From Phaeosaccion multiseriatum (lineage: Eukaryota; Ochrophyta, other classes): a DNA stretch of 64,000 bases. The stretch lies in NCBI GenBank assembly GCA_965112735.1, contig OZ218963.1:62001-126000 (forward strand), in the 5' to 3' direction. Below are positions 51,779-62,862 of the stretch, piece after piece; the stretch's first letter is position 1; every line of letters begins with the position of its first letter. A program made the translations under genes and the position numbers. The notes beneath the pieces were generated by a model. That model worked only from the letters and a program-made list of their open reading frames with translations. It ran no database searches and had not been told where the DNA came from.

Positions 51779-54700
51779 TCAGCCGCTGTAGCCCACGTAA
51801 GTGGGTGTGTATGCAGGGGGGCCGCCTCCCACGTTCATGGTATCTGCGCCCCCCTCGCCCTGTGCCCCTGCCCCTGCCCCCCCCTGTACCTCCACAGTCC
51901 CGAACAGCGGCGGAGGGCTTGCCCACACGTTCTCGAACGAAAAGCCCGAGGTCACCCCCTGTGATGTGTTGCCCCCTCCGCCGCCGAAGTTGCTGGGTGC
52001 GAAGGTCCCCGCCCCCCCCCCTCCCGCCCCCCCGCCCGTCGCCTCCCCGTAGCTTGGGAGCGCATCGTCCTGCCCCGTGGATACGGCCGCCCCTCCCGCA
52101 TGCGGGTATACCTTACCATCGCCGCCCATACCGATTGGCTGCTCCATGCCCTGCGGCTGTTGGTTCACCACCACGCCCTGTTGGATTTGCCCCAGCGGCA
52201 CCACACCGAGGGGTTGCTGCCCTTGTGGCTGCTGCGCATATGCCTGCTGCTGCGCGTTGACAAAGTTGGTGCTGAAAGCCTCGGGTAGAGAGGCGCACTC
52301 CACGGGCTGATTCAGCGTCTTCTTGGTCTTGAAGCAGCCGAAGATCCCGTCGGGGATGTTGAGCGAAACTGCCACCACATAGCTCCACACCAAGGGGTCC
52401 GCCTGCCTCTCCTTGCCGCCCATGGCAGCGAGCCTTGCCTCGGCCTCCAACTTGGCTCTCTCTCGGCCCTCCTTGTCTGCCCCGTACATGGCTAGCATAT
52501 GTCGGCTAGGCCCGCCGAAGCCCTCGAAGGAGGGAGGACCCGGGGGCATCATGAACACGGGCTCTTGTCCATCAAACACGGCCTGGGGGAGGTGTCAGGA
52601 CAGGAGGAGTCAGGACAGTGGATGGGTTTCAGCAAAGAGGGCGTCAGCATAGAGGGTGTCAGGACCGGTTATTGTCTGGCGAACACGGCCTGGGGAGTGG
52701 TGAGTGAGTGAGAGATTGAGTGAGTGAGTAAGAAGGAAGTGAATATGTGAGTCATTAATGCGTGAGTGGGAGGTAAGTGAGTGAGCTGCGGAGAAACCTT
52801 CGGTTTTTGATCTTCCGGCATATCGATCTAGGTGAGAGCTCCATTAAACTGCAACTTCAACTCACCGCCGCCTCCCCATCCATGCCTCCACCGAGGAAGA
52901 TCGTCCTCTGCGCGAGGGTGACGGAGTTGCCGTGCGAGTGGCTGCTGTTGTTGGTTTGGAGGCTCATCATGCGAATCAGGCGGAACTCCATCTGTTGATC
53001 AACGAGGGGGTGAGATGTAAGAGAGAGAGAGAGACAGATGGAGAGACCGAGATGAGAGTCTGAGAGGGAGAGAGATGAGGACATGGAGAGTCGGAGAGAG
53101 AGAGAGAGAGAGAGACAGGCCTCGTGCCCATTGGAATGGTCGTGGGCCCCTCGAGGAGAAAGCCAAAGTGATGCTCGTCGCTTCTCCTCCCCTGCGCAAC
53201 AAGCACACGCACGCACACACACACCGCCCTCCAGTGCCATCTTCTCCCCCTGAGTCCCTCCTCCTCCTCGTGCCCCCCCCCCCCCCCATCCACTGCCATC
53301 TGTTGACTTACCGTGGCCCCCTGCGCCAAGTCCTCAGGGATGAGGGTCCTCATTGCGCCCTTCTGCATGAATACCCCTTCGTTGGGCATGTACCTGGGTA
53401 GGCGTATGTCAATGAACAGAATCAGTAAGTCAATGACTAGTGAGGTTCGTGGGCATCGAGATATAAGATGCGATACCCATTCAAGGGAAGGTGGCACAAA
53501 ACGTCTAGAGGTAGTGAGTTGTTTGAAGTGCATTAATGATGGGCCTCGAGATGATAAATTCAGTTAGCCACCGCCTTAACGTTGGTAGGTTGGAAGGGAG
53601 GTAGGCAGACAGGCAGGTTGGCAAACAAGCAGAGATAGGTAGATCGGTGGGCAGGCAGGTAGGTAGGTAGGCAGGTAGGAAGGTAGGCAGGTAGGTAGGT
53701 GGGTAGGCAGGTAGCTAGGTAGGTAGGTAGGTAGGTAGGTAGGTAGGTAGGTAGGTAGGTAGGTAGGCAGGCAGGCAGGTAGGCAGGTACGTAAGCTTCT
53801 TGGTCGCGACACGTTCGTACCCGGATTTGAGCAGCGACACACTGAGGCTCACTTCTCCTCTAGTTACGCACGGACAGGGCATGGAGCAGCAGCAGAAGAT
53901 CAGGCAAGCGGGCACACGCTGCTTCACCTGTTGGTGATACAGGCGGAGGGGGCAGGGAGGGGCTAGTGAGAGGCGACAATACATGCCTGTTCGGCTGTGC
54001 AGTCACTCACACACTCAGCAGGGAGTGTGTCATAAGTCGTCACGATTCAGCGAAGCTCTGCTCTGCCGACGTCTTGGCCAGACTCAGGCTCTCACAGATG
54101 ATGAGCACCTCACAGCCCAGGCACTTCAACGCGCCATCTGTCGTTCTCTCTTGCTCTGTATTTCTCTCTCTCCGTCTCTCCCTCCCTCTCTATGTATCGC
54201 TCTCCCTGCAGTGCCCTCTCTCTATTTCGCCCCCTCTCTCTCTCTCTCTCTTCCCGACATGGCAATGCACTCACTCACCGTAAATGTCTCCTGCGCGATG
54301 GGCGGGGGGATGGGCAAGGAGGGCGAGGGCTGCAGCACGGTGAAGTACGCACGCGTGGAAGGGTTCTTCTTCCATGCTGCGGGGGATGGCAGTAGACGGG
54401 GGGAGGGGCGGCGGTTTCCGAGTAGAGGAGGGGGAGGGGGGGAGGGTGGAGAGATGAGACCAGTGAGGAAGAGTAGCACACGCGGCCTCGACACGCGCAA
54501 AGGCCTGACACCTGGTACCTGACACTTGACGTTGAAAGAGCCCGACACGGGTATTCACTGGTATCTACCGCTCCCTCGCTTTTACCCTCATACCCCACGC
54601 ACCCGATCCTCCCCATCCTCGTCCACTTCCTCGTCGTCCTCCTCATCCTCCCCCTCCTCCTCCTCCTCCTCCTCCTCCTCCTCCTCCTCCTCCTCCTCCT

Positions 54701-56584
54701 CCTCCTCCTCCTCCTCCTCCTCCTCCTCCTCCTCCTCCTCCTCCTCCTCCTCCCCATCCTCGTCCACTTCCTCGTCGTCCTCCTCATCCTCCCCCTTCTC
54801 CTCCTCCTCCTCCTCCTCCTCCTCCTCCTCCCCATCCTCGTCCACTTCCTCGTCGTCCTCCTCATCCTCCCCCTTCTCCTCCTCCTTCCTCCCGTTCACC
54901 CCCCCCCCCTCCTCTTTCCAGATAGCACTCCTACTTGTACTCACAGATGTCGATGAAGCTGTAGACGCTGTACCGCACGTAGCCTGCTGCGTCGGAGCGC
55001 CCCCCCCCCCTCCCACCTGCGCTGGGCCCCCGTCATCATTGTCGTGGTCGTGCTGTCCGTGCCTATCCGACATCTCGATCGTGGAGGGTAGAGTGCTGGA
55101 CAGAGGGAAGGAGAAGGGCATGGTTACGGTGCCCGGTGGAAGCACGAACTCCTCGTCGGGGGGCGGGAAGGCGGTGCCCATCGGCATGGCGCTCGGAGCG
55201 GAGTACACCTGCGGCGGGCGAGGAGAGGAAGGAAAGGGTGGGTGATGCATGGGTTTGTTAGACAAGTATGGCAGACACGCAAGAACGTGCTCTGCTCTGC
55301 TCACAAAGCTCAAAGGAACTTCTTCCTTCCTCCCCGCAGACGAGCAGGCGAGCAACGACATTGTACGTGGGTGGGTGGGTGGGTCAAGGAACAAACAGCA
55401 GCAGGTGGGCACAGAGAGAGAGAGAGAGAGAGGAACAGCACACACAGAGAGAGAGAATGAAACTCGCCTGCACATACACATCATTCTTTCCAATGAGGTC
55501 CGCCTTCCTCAGCCCGGAGGCCCTGATGAACTCGATCCGCAGCTGCCGCTTCGTGGGGGCGCCCATCTCTCCTTGCCCCTGGCTGCCCCCCATCCTGGGC
55601 GAGTGAGGAGGGATGCCCATCCTGGCTTCGTACTCGTCGAGCCATTGCACGTCCACCTCCACCTCTCCCTTAGGGAGGGGCTGCCCCTTGCGGCTGAGCT
55701 GTAGAACGCTCCTCCCCCCTCCCTGCCGCGTGAGCAGGCCCGTGTCGAGCAGCACCTCGCCGAGCAAGTCGTCCTTCTTGCCCCTGCGAGTTGGTGATAC
55801 GGCAGGGGAGGCGACGGAGGGCATCGCGTTAAGCGGCAGACAGAGGGCAGACAGGCAGGACCAGTGGCATACCAAGGAAGGAAGGGAGGGAGGGATAGGC
55901 AGCAGCAGCTGCTCTTGACCGTGACCATCCTCTAGCACACACGCTGCTATCACCCTCCGGCCATGACCATACGCTTCTCACATATCGTAGTCCATGACCC
56001 TGCAGATGAGCGGCTCTCCCTGCCCCGCAGACACCACGAGCACCCCGCGCTTGTCCGAGCTCGGCGTGGCGAAGAAGAAGTCGCTGCCCGCCCCGTCGAT
56101 GACGCTTGTCTTGTTGAGCGGTCCAGCCACGCAGGTCTGGTACTCAGCATACTCCTTGCTGTGCGAGTGGTGCTCCACACGCCGATCGTCGCCCGTCCCG
56201 TGCTCCTCCTGCCAGCGAGAGAACGGAGGATGGAGGGCAGAGCAAAAGGAAAGGGAAAAGAGTCGTGCGCTGAGTCAGGGGCTGTGCATGGGACGAGAGA
56301 GCAAGCCTTGCAACGGAACAACAAACACACAATCGCCCTCTTACCGTCCATCGACAATGCCCTTTGCCCTCAATCTTGAGCTGCACGCCCTTGCAGGTGG
56401 TGTTTGCATTGGTGGTGAGATAGAGGACGCCCTTCACCGTTTCTCCGGCATAGTACGTCTGCCTTTCCAGCTTGATGCGAAAGTCCTTCACGCTCAGATT
56501 CATCGTGCTCTGCTTTTCTTTATGCTTCGGGTGTTGTTGTTGTTGTTGTTGTTTTTGTTGCAGTTGTGAAATCGCTTGACTCAT
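51779..56584 (-). CDS. Arrestin-like protein with C2-like insert, copy 1 (frame slip in exon 4)
   Basis: Exons 56584-56345, 56208-55982, 55783-55468, 55208-54945, 54376-54279, 53927-53791, 53393-53312, 52991-52866 and 52582-51779 give about 764 residues. The N-terminus is alpha-arrestin-like (FRIKLERQTYYAGETVKGVL, CKGVQLKIEGKG), and it resumes with LPPGTVTMPFSFPLSSTLP and GYVRYSVYSFIDI. Between them lie C2-like signatures: CRVMDYDMGKKDDLLGEVLL and QLRIEFIRASGLRKADLIGK. The C-terminal half has CLIFCCCS and SLLKSGYERV, then a Pro/Gln/Gly-rich tail with PPAYTPTY. Alpha-arrestins are membrane trafficking and ubiquitin-ligase adaptors. Exon 4 loses frame: GYVRY lies 224 bases after the exon start, whereas copy 2 has 228. 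The slip probably falls in the G-run of 11 at 54999-55010. It may be mutation or a sequencing error. The exon 3 donor is GC (55467-55466). Confidence 0.8.
53625..53792. repeat. (GTAG)n / GGCAGGTAGGTAG array
   Basis: A tetranucleotide array about 170 bases long lies in the intron after exon 6 of arrestin copy 1. The matching intron of copy 2 keeps only about 40 bases of it (61290-61332), so the array changed length after duplication. Confidence 0.92.
54598..54897. repeat. (TCC)n array with a ~45-bp higher-order block
   Basis: In the intron after exon 4 of arrestin copy 1, TCC runs of 10 to 40 units alternate with a CCATCCTCGTCCACTTCCTC / GTCGTCCTCCTCATCCTC block, present three times (near 54613, 54752 and 54832). 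Copy 2 has only a short TCC stretch at 62286-62300. Confidence 0.93.
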
Positions 56585-58067
56585 TGCCTTATTCGACCCG
56601 TAAATGTGCAACTGAAACTGACCTTGTAACTAGCTCACTTTTTACCCCAAGAACGCAGGTCCCAGCCAGCCAGGAGTGGCTGAGGGGGGGGGTCCCGCAC
56701 GACCCGAGTCCGAGTTAATCCGGCCGAATCCAAGTTAGGCTGGCAGATTCAGAGCTAGCCCCTGCCTCAAGACTAGGAATGACCTGCAATCTGAGTTAGC
56801 AAGCCCAATATCCAGTAAAAAAGCCCTTAGTAGCTAGCTATATGCGCCCCCCCCGGGTCATAATTCACATCTCTCGTACCCTTCCCCCTCCTTGAACATA
56901 CCTGCCTGTTACGAGTGGGGCCGTACATTCTAGTCTACCCTTTTTAAGACCAAAGCTGAGTTAAGAAGGAGTCCAAAAATGCGTTTTAGGTCAGCCAAGC
57001 GCTATCCGAGTCCGAGACGGCGGAATCCACGTTAGGAGCGAGTCTGGGAATCCATGCGGGACTGTGTGTCGTGGAGTCTCAAATGTCAGACCTCCCGGTC
57101 TAAAGTCAGAGGATAGGTATCAGCAAAAGAAAAGGAAAAGGATGAGTTCTAACACAAAGGTGGTGCACATGTTGGAATCCGGTCTGTAGTCGTCATCTGG
57201 CTGGAGCTGGCCCCTCTTGTATGCACGGTCAGTCGCAGGTGGTGGATAGAGATAGGGAGAGTGGATAAAGGTCAAAACAACAACATCCAAGCACATACGA
57301 TCCCCTAGCTGTTGGACATCCTGTGTGTGTGTTGGCGGCGACTCCACACATAGGGTGGCTGGCTCACGTGTGGCGGGCGTAGTAGCCCTTCCCACCCCCC
57401 CCACTGGCTACGCATCGTTCAAGATCCTTCATGCAAGCTAATTGTGTCACTCATAATTGTCACAAGGCAGAGCAAGTCGTCCGATCTTCCCCTCGCTCCG
57501 CCAGCAGTGCAGAAAGACCTGCCTTGTTGAGCCCCAACTCGGTTTGGTATAGGAATGGGTGAACTCGGATCTGGCATTGGCTGATGGGACTGGCCGGGTC
57601 GATTCGGGCATTATCCGGAGTGAGGGGAAAAGGATATCTTCATGATGATCTTGTGAAATGTATAATGTAAGGCATTTGCTCCTGGGAATTCCAATGAATG
57701 AACTGCTGCACCTGCACTTTCCTTCCCTCGAAGAGCCTCCTTCTCCTCCCGGGAAGAAGAGAAGAGTCTCTCCCTGCCGAGCGAGGCAAGAGACTCTCTC
57801 CCCTCCAGCCTACTGCCTCTATCTATCGATATCTATATCTATATAGAAGAGATTATACACCGAACCGCGTACGCCATGTCACGGAAAAGCACGCCGAGTC
57901 CGTTCGTCCTGCAGTTGCGATACTTTGCCGAACTGAGGGTCTTGTCTCTCTGTCTCGATCCTCTGCCATCCCCCACGCTCATCTTTGTCTCAAGCAAAGA
58001 GCCCCTTCCTCACTGACGTCCTAGCTAGGCCTAGGACAAGAGGAGGGGGCAGTCTCTCGTTGGCTTA
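56585..58067. other. Intergenic DNA with degenerate GAGTCCGAGTT repeats
   Basis: About 1.5 kb lies between arrestin copy 1 and the HCF136-like fragment. It is poorer in microsatellites and richer in A/T than the rest. Imperfect copies of CCGAGTCCGAG ... GGAATCCACGTTAGG occur near 56696-56745 and 57005-57040. No coding region or RNA gene was recognised. Confidence 0.45.
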
Positions 58068-58549
58068 CTAGGCGGAGGCGGAGGGCATCTTGTCGGGAAG
58101 GTACCGGATGAACACTCCGTCTGAGCCGATGGCGAAGCCCTGTCACACGCAACAAAGGCACAAGACAGAGAGAGAGGGAGAGAAAGAGAGGAGACACAGA
58201 GAGAGAGAGGTTTAAGTGACAAGGAAATAGGCAGCGGTTCTCCACTCTGCCCCTCTGGTGAGAGTTAGCGTAAACGCCGGCCCTTCCTCCCCACCCCCTG
58301 CCTACATGCCTCCCTCCCTTCCTTCTGTGTTCCGAAATCGACCTCTTGATTGAAACTCGTGTGCTGGCAGTATTGGATAGTGAAACCGAAACTCCTGTGA
58401 CCGCTACCACTGCCCCACGCACACGCGCACGCACCTTGTCCTGTCCGAAGAAGAGCACATTGTACAGGTTTCCGCGCTGTGCGTACACTAGTCGTCGAAT
58501 CTGTGGCAGGATGGCGGGCTTGCCCATACTCCGCGCCCTTGGTAGACAC
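58068..58549 (-). pseudogene. C-terminal fragment resembling HCF136/Ycf48 PSII assembly factor
   Basis: Two exons, 58549-58435 and 58139-58068, join in phase 0 through a GTGCGT donor and a GACAG acceptor and end in TAG. They encode RGNLYNVLFFGQDK joined to GFAIGSDGVFIRYL plus a short tail. The pattern NLYxVxF...GFxxGxDGVxxRY matches the last blade of HCF136/Ycf48, a thylakoid-lumen protein needed for photosystem II assembly. Upstream exons are missing: a CA-rich intron leads directly into the second arrestin duplication block at about 58814. The gene therefore appears cut off by that insertion, unless its remaining exons lie beyond base 64000. The family call rests on one short motif. Confidence 0.5.
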
Positions 58550-58629
58550 CTGCGGGGATGGCAGGGGATGGCCGAGGATGGCAGTGGACAGGGAGGGGGG
58601 GTAGTACAAAACGGTAAGAGGGGACACGA

Positions 58630-58806
58630 GTACGCATACACTCACACACACACACCCACACGCGCGCGCAACACAAACACTCAAACGCACACACGCACAC
58701 ACACGCACACACTCACACACTCACTCATACACACACATGAACACACTCTCACACACACACACAAACACACTCACACACACACGGACACACTCACGCGCAC
58801 ACAGAG
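58630..58806. repeat. (CA)n-rich microsatellite at the duplication edge
   Basis: ACACAC, ACTCAC and ACGCAC units run for about 170 bases and end within about ten bases of the start of the duplicated arrestin block. Confidence 0.9.
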
Positions 58807-59426
58807 CCAACTCGTCGAGACCGACCATTCACCGGCATCGTCCACTGCCATCGCGCAAGCAATCAGACCATCACTGCTGCCCAGGAGCCATAGAAGATCA
58901 AGAAGAAGAGGGAGAAGAAGATAGCCCACCTCAGCTGCCACCTCAGCTGCTCACCTAAGCTGATGTCCAATGTGGGGCATGCGAAACACAAGCCTTCTTT
59001 TCTTCTTTCCAAACGCAAGCCGGGCTGCCTGTGGACCTCCCAGCTGTGAGTAGAGCCGATGCTAGCCCATATGCCCACAGCCCATAAACCCCATGGAGTA
59101 TAATGGGACAATGGGGCTCGTCCTCTCTCACCCTCCCCCCCTGGAGAATGTCGATGTCGATGTATTCGATATTGACCGAAAGTGGAAGAGGCCTCTTGCC
59201 AGAAACTCGCTTGGGCTGCCCCCACTCCTCCCCCCCAGGCCTTCTGGGGATGCCTCTCTCTCTCTCGCTCGCGTCTGTCTGCCTCTCTTCCCCTCCCTGC
59301 CCGCGGGTGCCATCCAGTGCCATCCAGACAGTCAGTAAGTCAGCAACAGGGGGGAGTTGTACACTTCACACAACTCCTACAAGTAGGTGTGCGTATGTGT
59401 GTGTGTACCATACATAAGTCACTAAT

Positions 59427-62400
59427 TCAGCCGCTGTAGCCCACGTAAGTGGGTGTGTATGCAGGGGGGCCGCCTCCCACGTTCATGGTATCTGCGCCCC
59501 CCTCGCCCTGTGCCCCTGCCCCTGCCCCCCCCTGTACCTCCACAGTCCCGAACAGCGGCGGAGGGCTTGCCCACACGTTCTCGAACGAAAAGCCCGAGGT
59601 CACCCCCTGTGATGTGTTGCCCCCTCCGCCGCCGAAGTTGCTGGGTGCGAAGGTCCCCGCCCCCCCCCCTCCCGCCCCCCCGCCCGTCGCCTCCCCGTAG
59701 CTTGGGAGCGCATCGTCCTGCACGGCCGCCCCTCCTGCGTGCGCGGGGTACAGTTTCCCATCGTCGCCCATACCGATTGGCTGCTCCATGCCCTGCGGCT
59801 GTTGGTTCACCACCACGCCCTGTTGGATTTGCCCCAGCGGCACCACACCGAGGGGTTGCTGCCCTTGTGGCTGCTGCGCATATGCCTGCTGCTGCGCGTT
59901 GACAAAGTTGGTGCTGAAAGCCTCGGGTAGAGAGGCGCAATCCACGGGCTGATGCAGCGTCTTCTTGGTGTGGAAGCAGCCGAAGATCCCATCGGGGATG
60001 ACGAGCGAAACTGCCACCACATAGCTCCACACCAAGGGGTCCGCCTGCTTCTCCTTGCCGCCCATGGCAGCGAGCCTTGCCGCGGCCTCCAACTTGGCTC
60101 TCTCTCGGCCCTCCTTGTCTGCCCAGTACATGGCTAGCATATGTGGGCTGGGCTCGCCGAAGCCCTAGAAGGAGGGAGGACCCGGGGGCATCATGAACAC
60201 GGGCTCTTGTCCATCAAACACGGCCTGGGGGAGGTGTCAGGACAGGAGGAGTCAGGACAGTGGATGGGTTTGGGTAAAGAGGGTGTGACGACAGAGGGTG
60301 TCAGGACCGGTTGTTGCCTGGCGAACACGGCCTGGGGAGTGGTGAGTGAGTGAGAGAGTGAGTGAGAAGGTAAGTGAGTGAGTGAGTGAGTGAGTGAGTG
60401 AGTGAGTGAGTGAGAGAGTTTGTGAGTAGTAAGTGAATGGGTGAATCATTGAGTGAGTGGGGGAGAGAGTGAGAGAGTGAGGGAGTAAGTGAGTACTAAG
60501 TGAGTGAGTGGCAGAGAAACATTCGGTTTTTGATCTTCCGGCATATCGACCTAGGTGAGAGCTCCATTAAACTGCAACTTCAACTCACCGCCGCCTCCCC
60601 ATCCATGCCTCCGCCGAGGGAGATCGCCCTCTTTGCGAGGATGACGGAATTGCCACGCGAGTGCATGCCGCTGTTGGTTTGGAGGCTGATGGTGCGGATT
60701 AAGCTGAACCCCATCTATTGATCAACGAGGGGGTGAGATGTAAGAGAGAGAGGGAGAGAGGGAGGCGGAGAGAGAGAGACAGATGGAGAGACCGAGATGA
60801 GAGTCTGAGAGGGAGAGAGATGAGGACATGGAGAGTCGGAGAGAGAGAGAGAGAGAGACAGGCCTCGTGCCCATTGGAATGGTCGTGGGCCCCGCGAGGA
60901 GAAAGCCAAAGTGATGCTCGTCGCTTCTCCTCCCCTGCGCAACAAGCACACGCACGCACACACACACCGCCCTCCAGTGCCATCTTCTCCCCCTGAGTCC
61001 CTCCTCCTCGTGCCCCCCCCCCCATCCACCGCCATCTGTTGACCTACCGTGGCCCCCTGCGCCAAGTCCTCAGGGATGAGGGTCCTCATTGCGCCCTTCT
61101 GCATGAACACCCCTTCGTTGGGCATGTACCTGGGTAGGCATACATGTCAATGAATAGAATCAGTAAGTCAGTGACTAGGGAGGTTCGTGGGCATCGAGAT
61201 ATAAGATGCGATACCCATTCAAGGGAAGGTGGCACAAAACGTCTAGAGGTAGTGAGTTGTTTGAAGTGCATGAATGATGAGCCTCGAGCTAGGTAGGCAG
61301 GCAGGCAGGTAGGTAGGTAGGTAGATAGGTACGTAAGCTTTTTGGTTGCGACACGTTCGTACCCGGATTTGAGCAGCGACATACTGAAGCTCACTTCTCC
61401 TCTTGTTACGCACGGGCAGGGCATGGAGCAGCAGCAGAAGATCAGGCAAGCGGGCACACGCTGCTTCAGCTGTTGGTGATACAGGCGGATAAGGCAGGGA
61501 CGGGCGAGTGAGAGGCGATAATAACATGCCTGTTCGGCTGTGCAGTCACTCACGCGCTCAGCAGGAAGCGTGTCATAAGTCGTCACGATTTAGCGAAGCT
61601 CTGCTCTGCTGTCGTCTTGGCCAGGCTCAGGCTCAGGCTCTCACAGATGATGCTGCAGCCAGGAGCAGGGCAGCACCTCACAGCCCAGGCACTTCAAAGC
61701 GCCCTCTCTCTGTCGTTCTCTGTCGCTCTGTATTTCTCTCTCTCTGTCTCTCCCTCCCTCTCTATGTATCGCTCTCCCTGCCCCTCTCTCTCTATGTCGC
61801 TCTCTCTCTCCGCCCCTCTCTGCACATCACTCTCACTTTCTCTCCCCCCCTCTCTATACATAGCTCTCTCTCTCTCTCCATCTCTCTCTATACATAGCTC
61901 TCTCTATATGTCGCCCCCCCTCTCTCTCTTCCTGACATGGCAATGTACTCACTCACCGTAAACGTCTTCTGCGCGATGGGCGGGGGGATGGGCAAGGAGG
62001 GCGAGGGCTGCAGCACGGTGAAGTACGCACGCGTGGAAGGGTTCTTCTTCCATGCTGCGGGGGATGGCAGTAGACGGGGGAAGGGGCGGCGGTTTCCGAG
62101 TAGAGGAGGGGGAGGGGGGGGGAGTGGAGAGATGAGACGAGTGAGGAAGAGTAGCACACGCGGCCGCGACACGCGCAAAGGCCTGACACCTGGTATCTGA
62201 CACTTCACCTTGACAGAGCCCGACACGGGCATTCACTGGTATCTACCGCTCCCTCGCTTTTACCCTCATACCCCACGCACCCGATCCTCCTCCTCCTTCC
62301 TCCCATTCACCCTCCCCCTCTCCTCTCTCCCGGACAGCACTCCTACTTGTACTCACAGATGTCGATGAAGCTGTAGACGCTGTACCGCACGTAGCCTACT

Positions 62401-62825
62401 GTATCGTTGCGTCCCCCCCCCCCGCCCACCTGCTCTTGTCCCCTGTCATCATGGAGGGGGAGGAGCTGCTCCTGGCCACGCCTGAACTCGATCGTGGAGG
62501 GCAGAGTGCTCGACAGAGGGAAGGAGAAGGGCATGGTAATAGTTCCCGCTGGCAGCACAAATCTCTCGTTGGGGGGCGGGAAGGCGGTGGTCAGCGGCAT
62601 ATCGGCGCTCGGAGCGGAGTACACCTGCGAGGGAGGAGAGGAAGGAAAGGGTGGGTGATGCATGGGTTTGTTAGACAAGTATGGCAGACACCCAAGCACG
62701 TGCTCTGCTCTGCTCTGCTCACAAAGGTCAAGGAACTTCTTCCTTCCTCCCCGCAGACGAGCAGGCGAGCAACGACATTGCACGTGGGTGGGTGGGTGGG
62801 TCAAGGAACAAACAGCAGCAGGTGG

Positions 62826-62862
<37 letters not shown>

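Larger units (their letters stand above)
51153..56590. repeat. Segmental duplication, copy 1
   Basis: The block corresponds almost base for base to about 58814-64000 (which runs off the window), in the same orientation. It covers the 3' flank, all exons and introns of the arrestin-like gene. Exons are highly similar; differences concentrate in intronic microsatellites. Confidence 0.95.

Noticed and set aside
53715-53984. Frame ending in YLPTYLPT repeats as a real C-terminus
   Set aside because: The repeats are the GTAG intron array; the exon ends at the GTACCT donor at 53790, and the next exon restores the arrestin sequence in phase in both copies.
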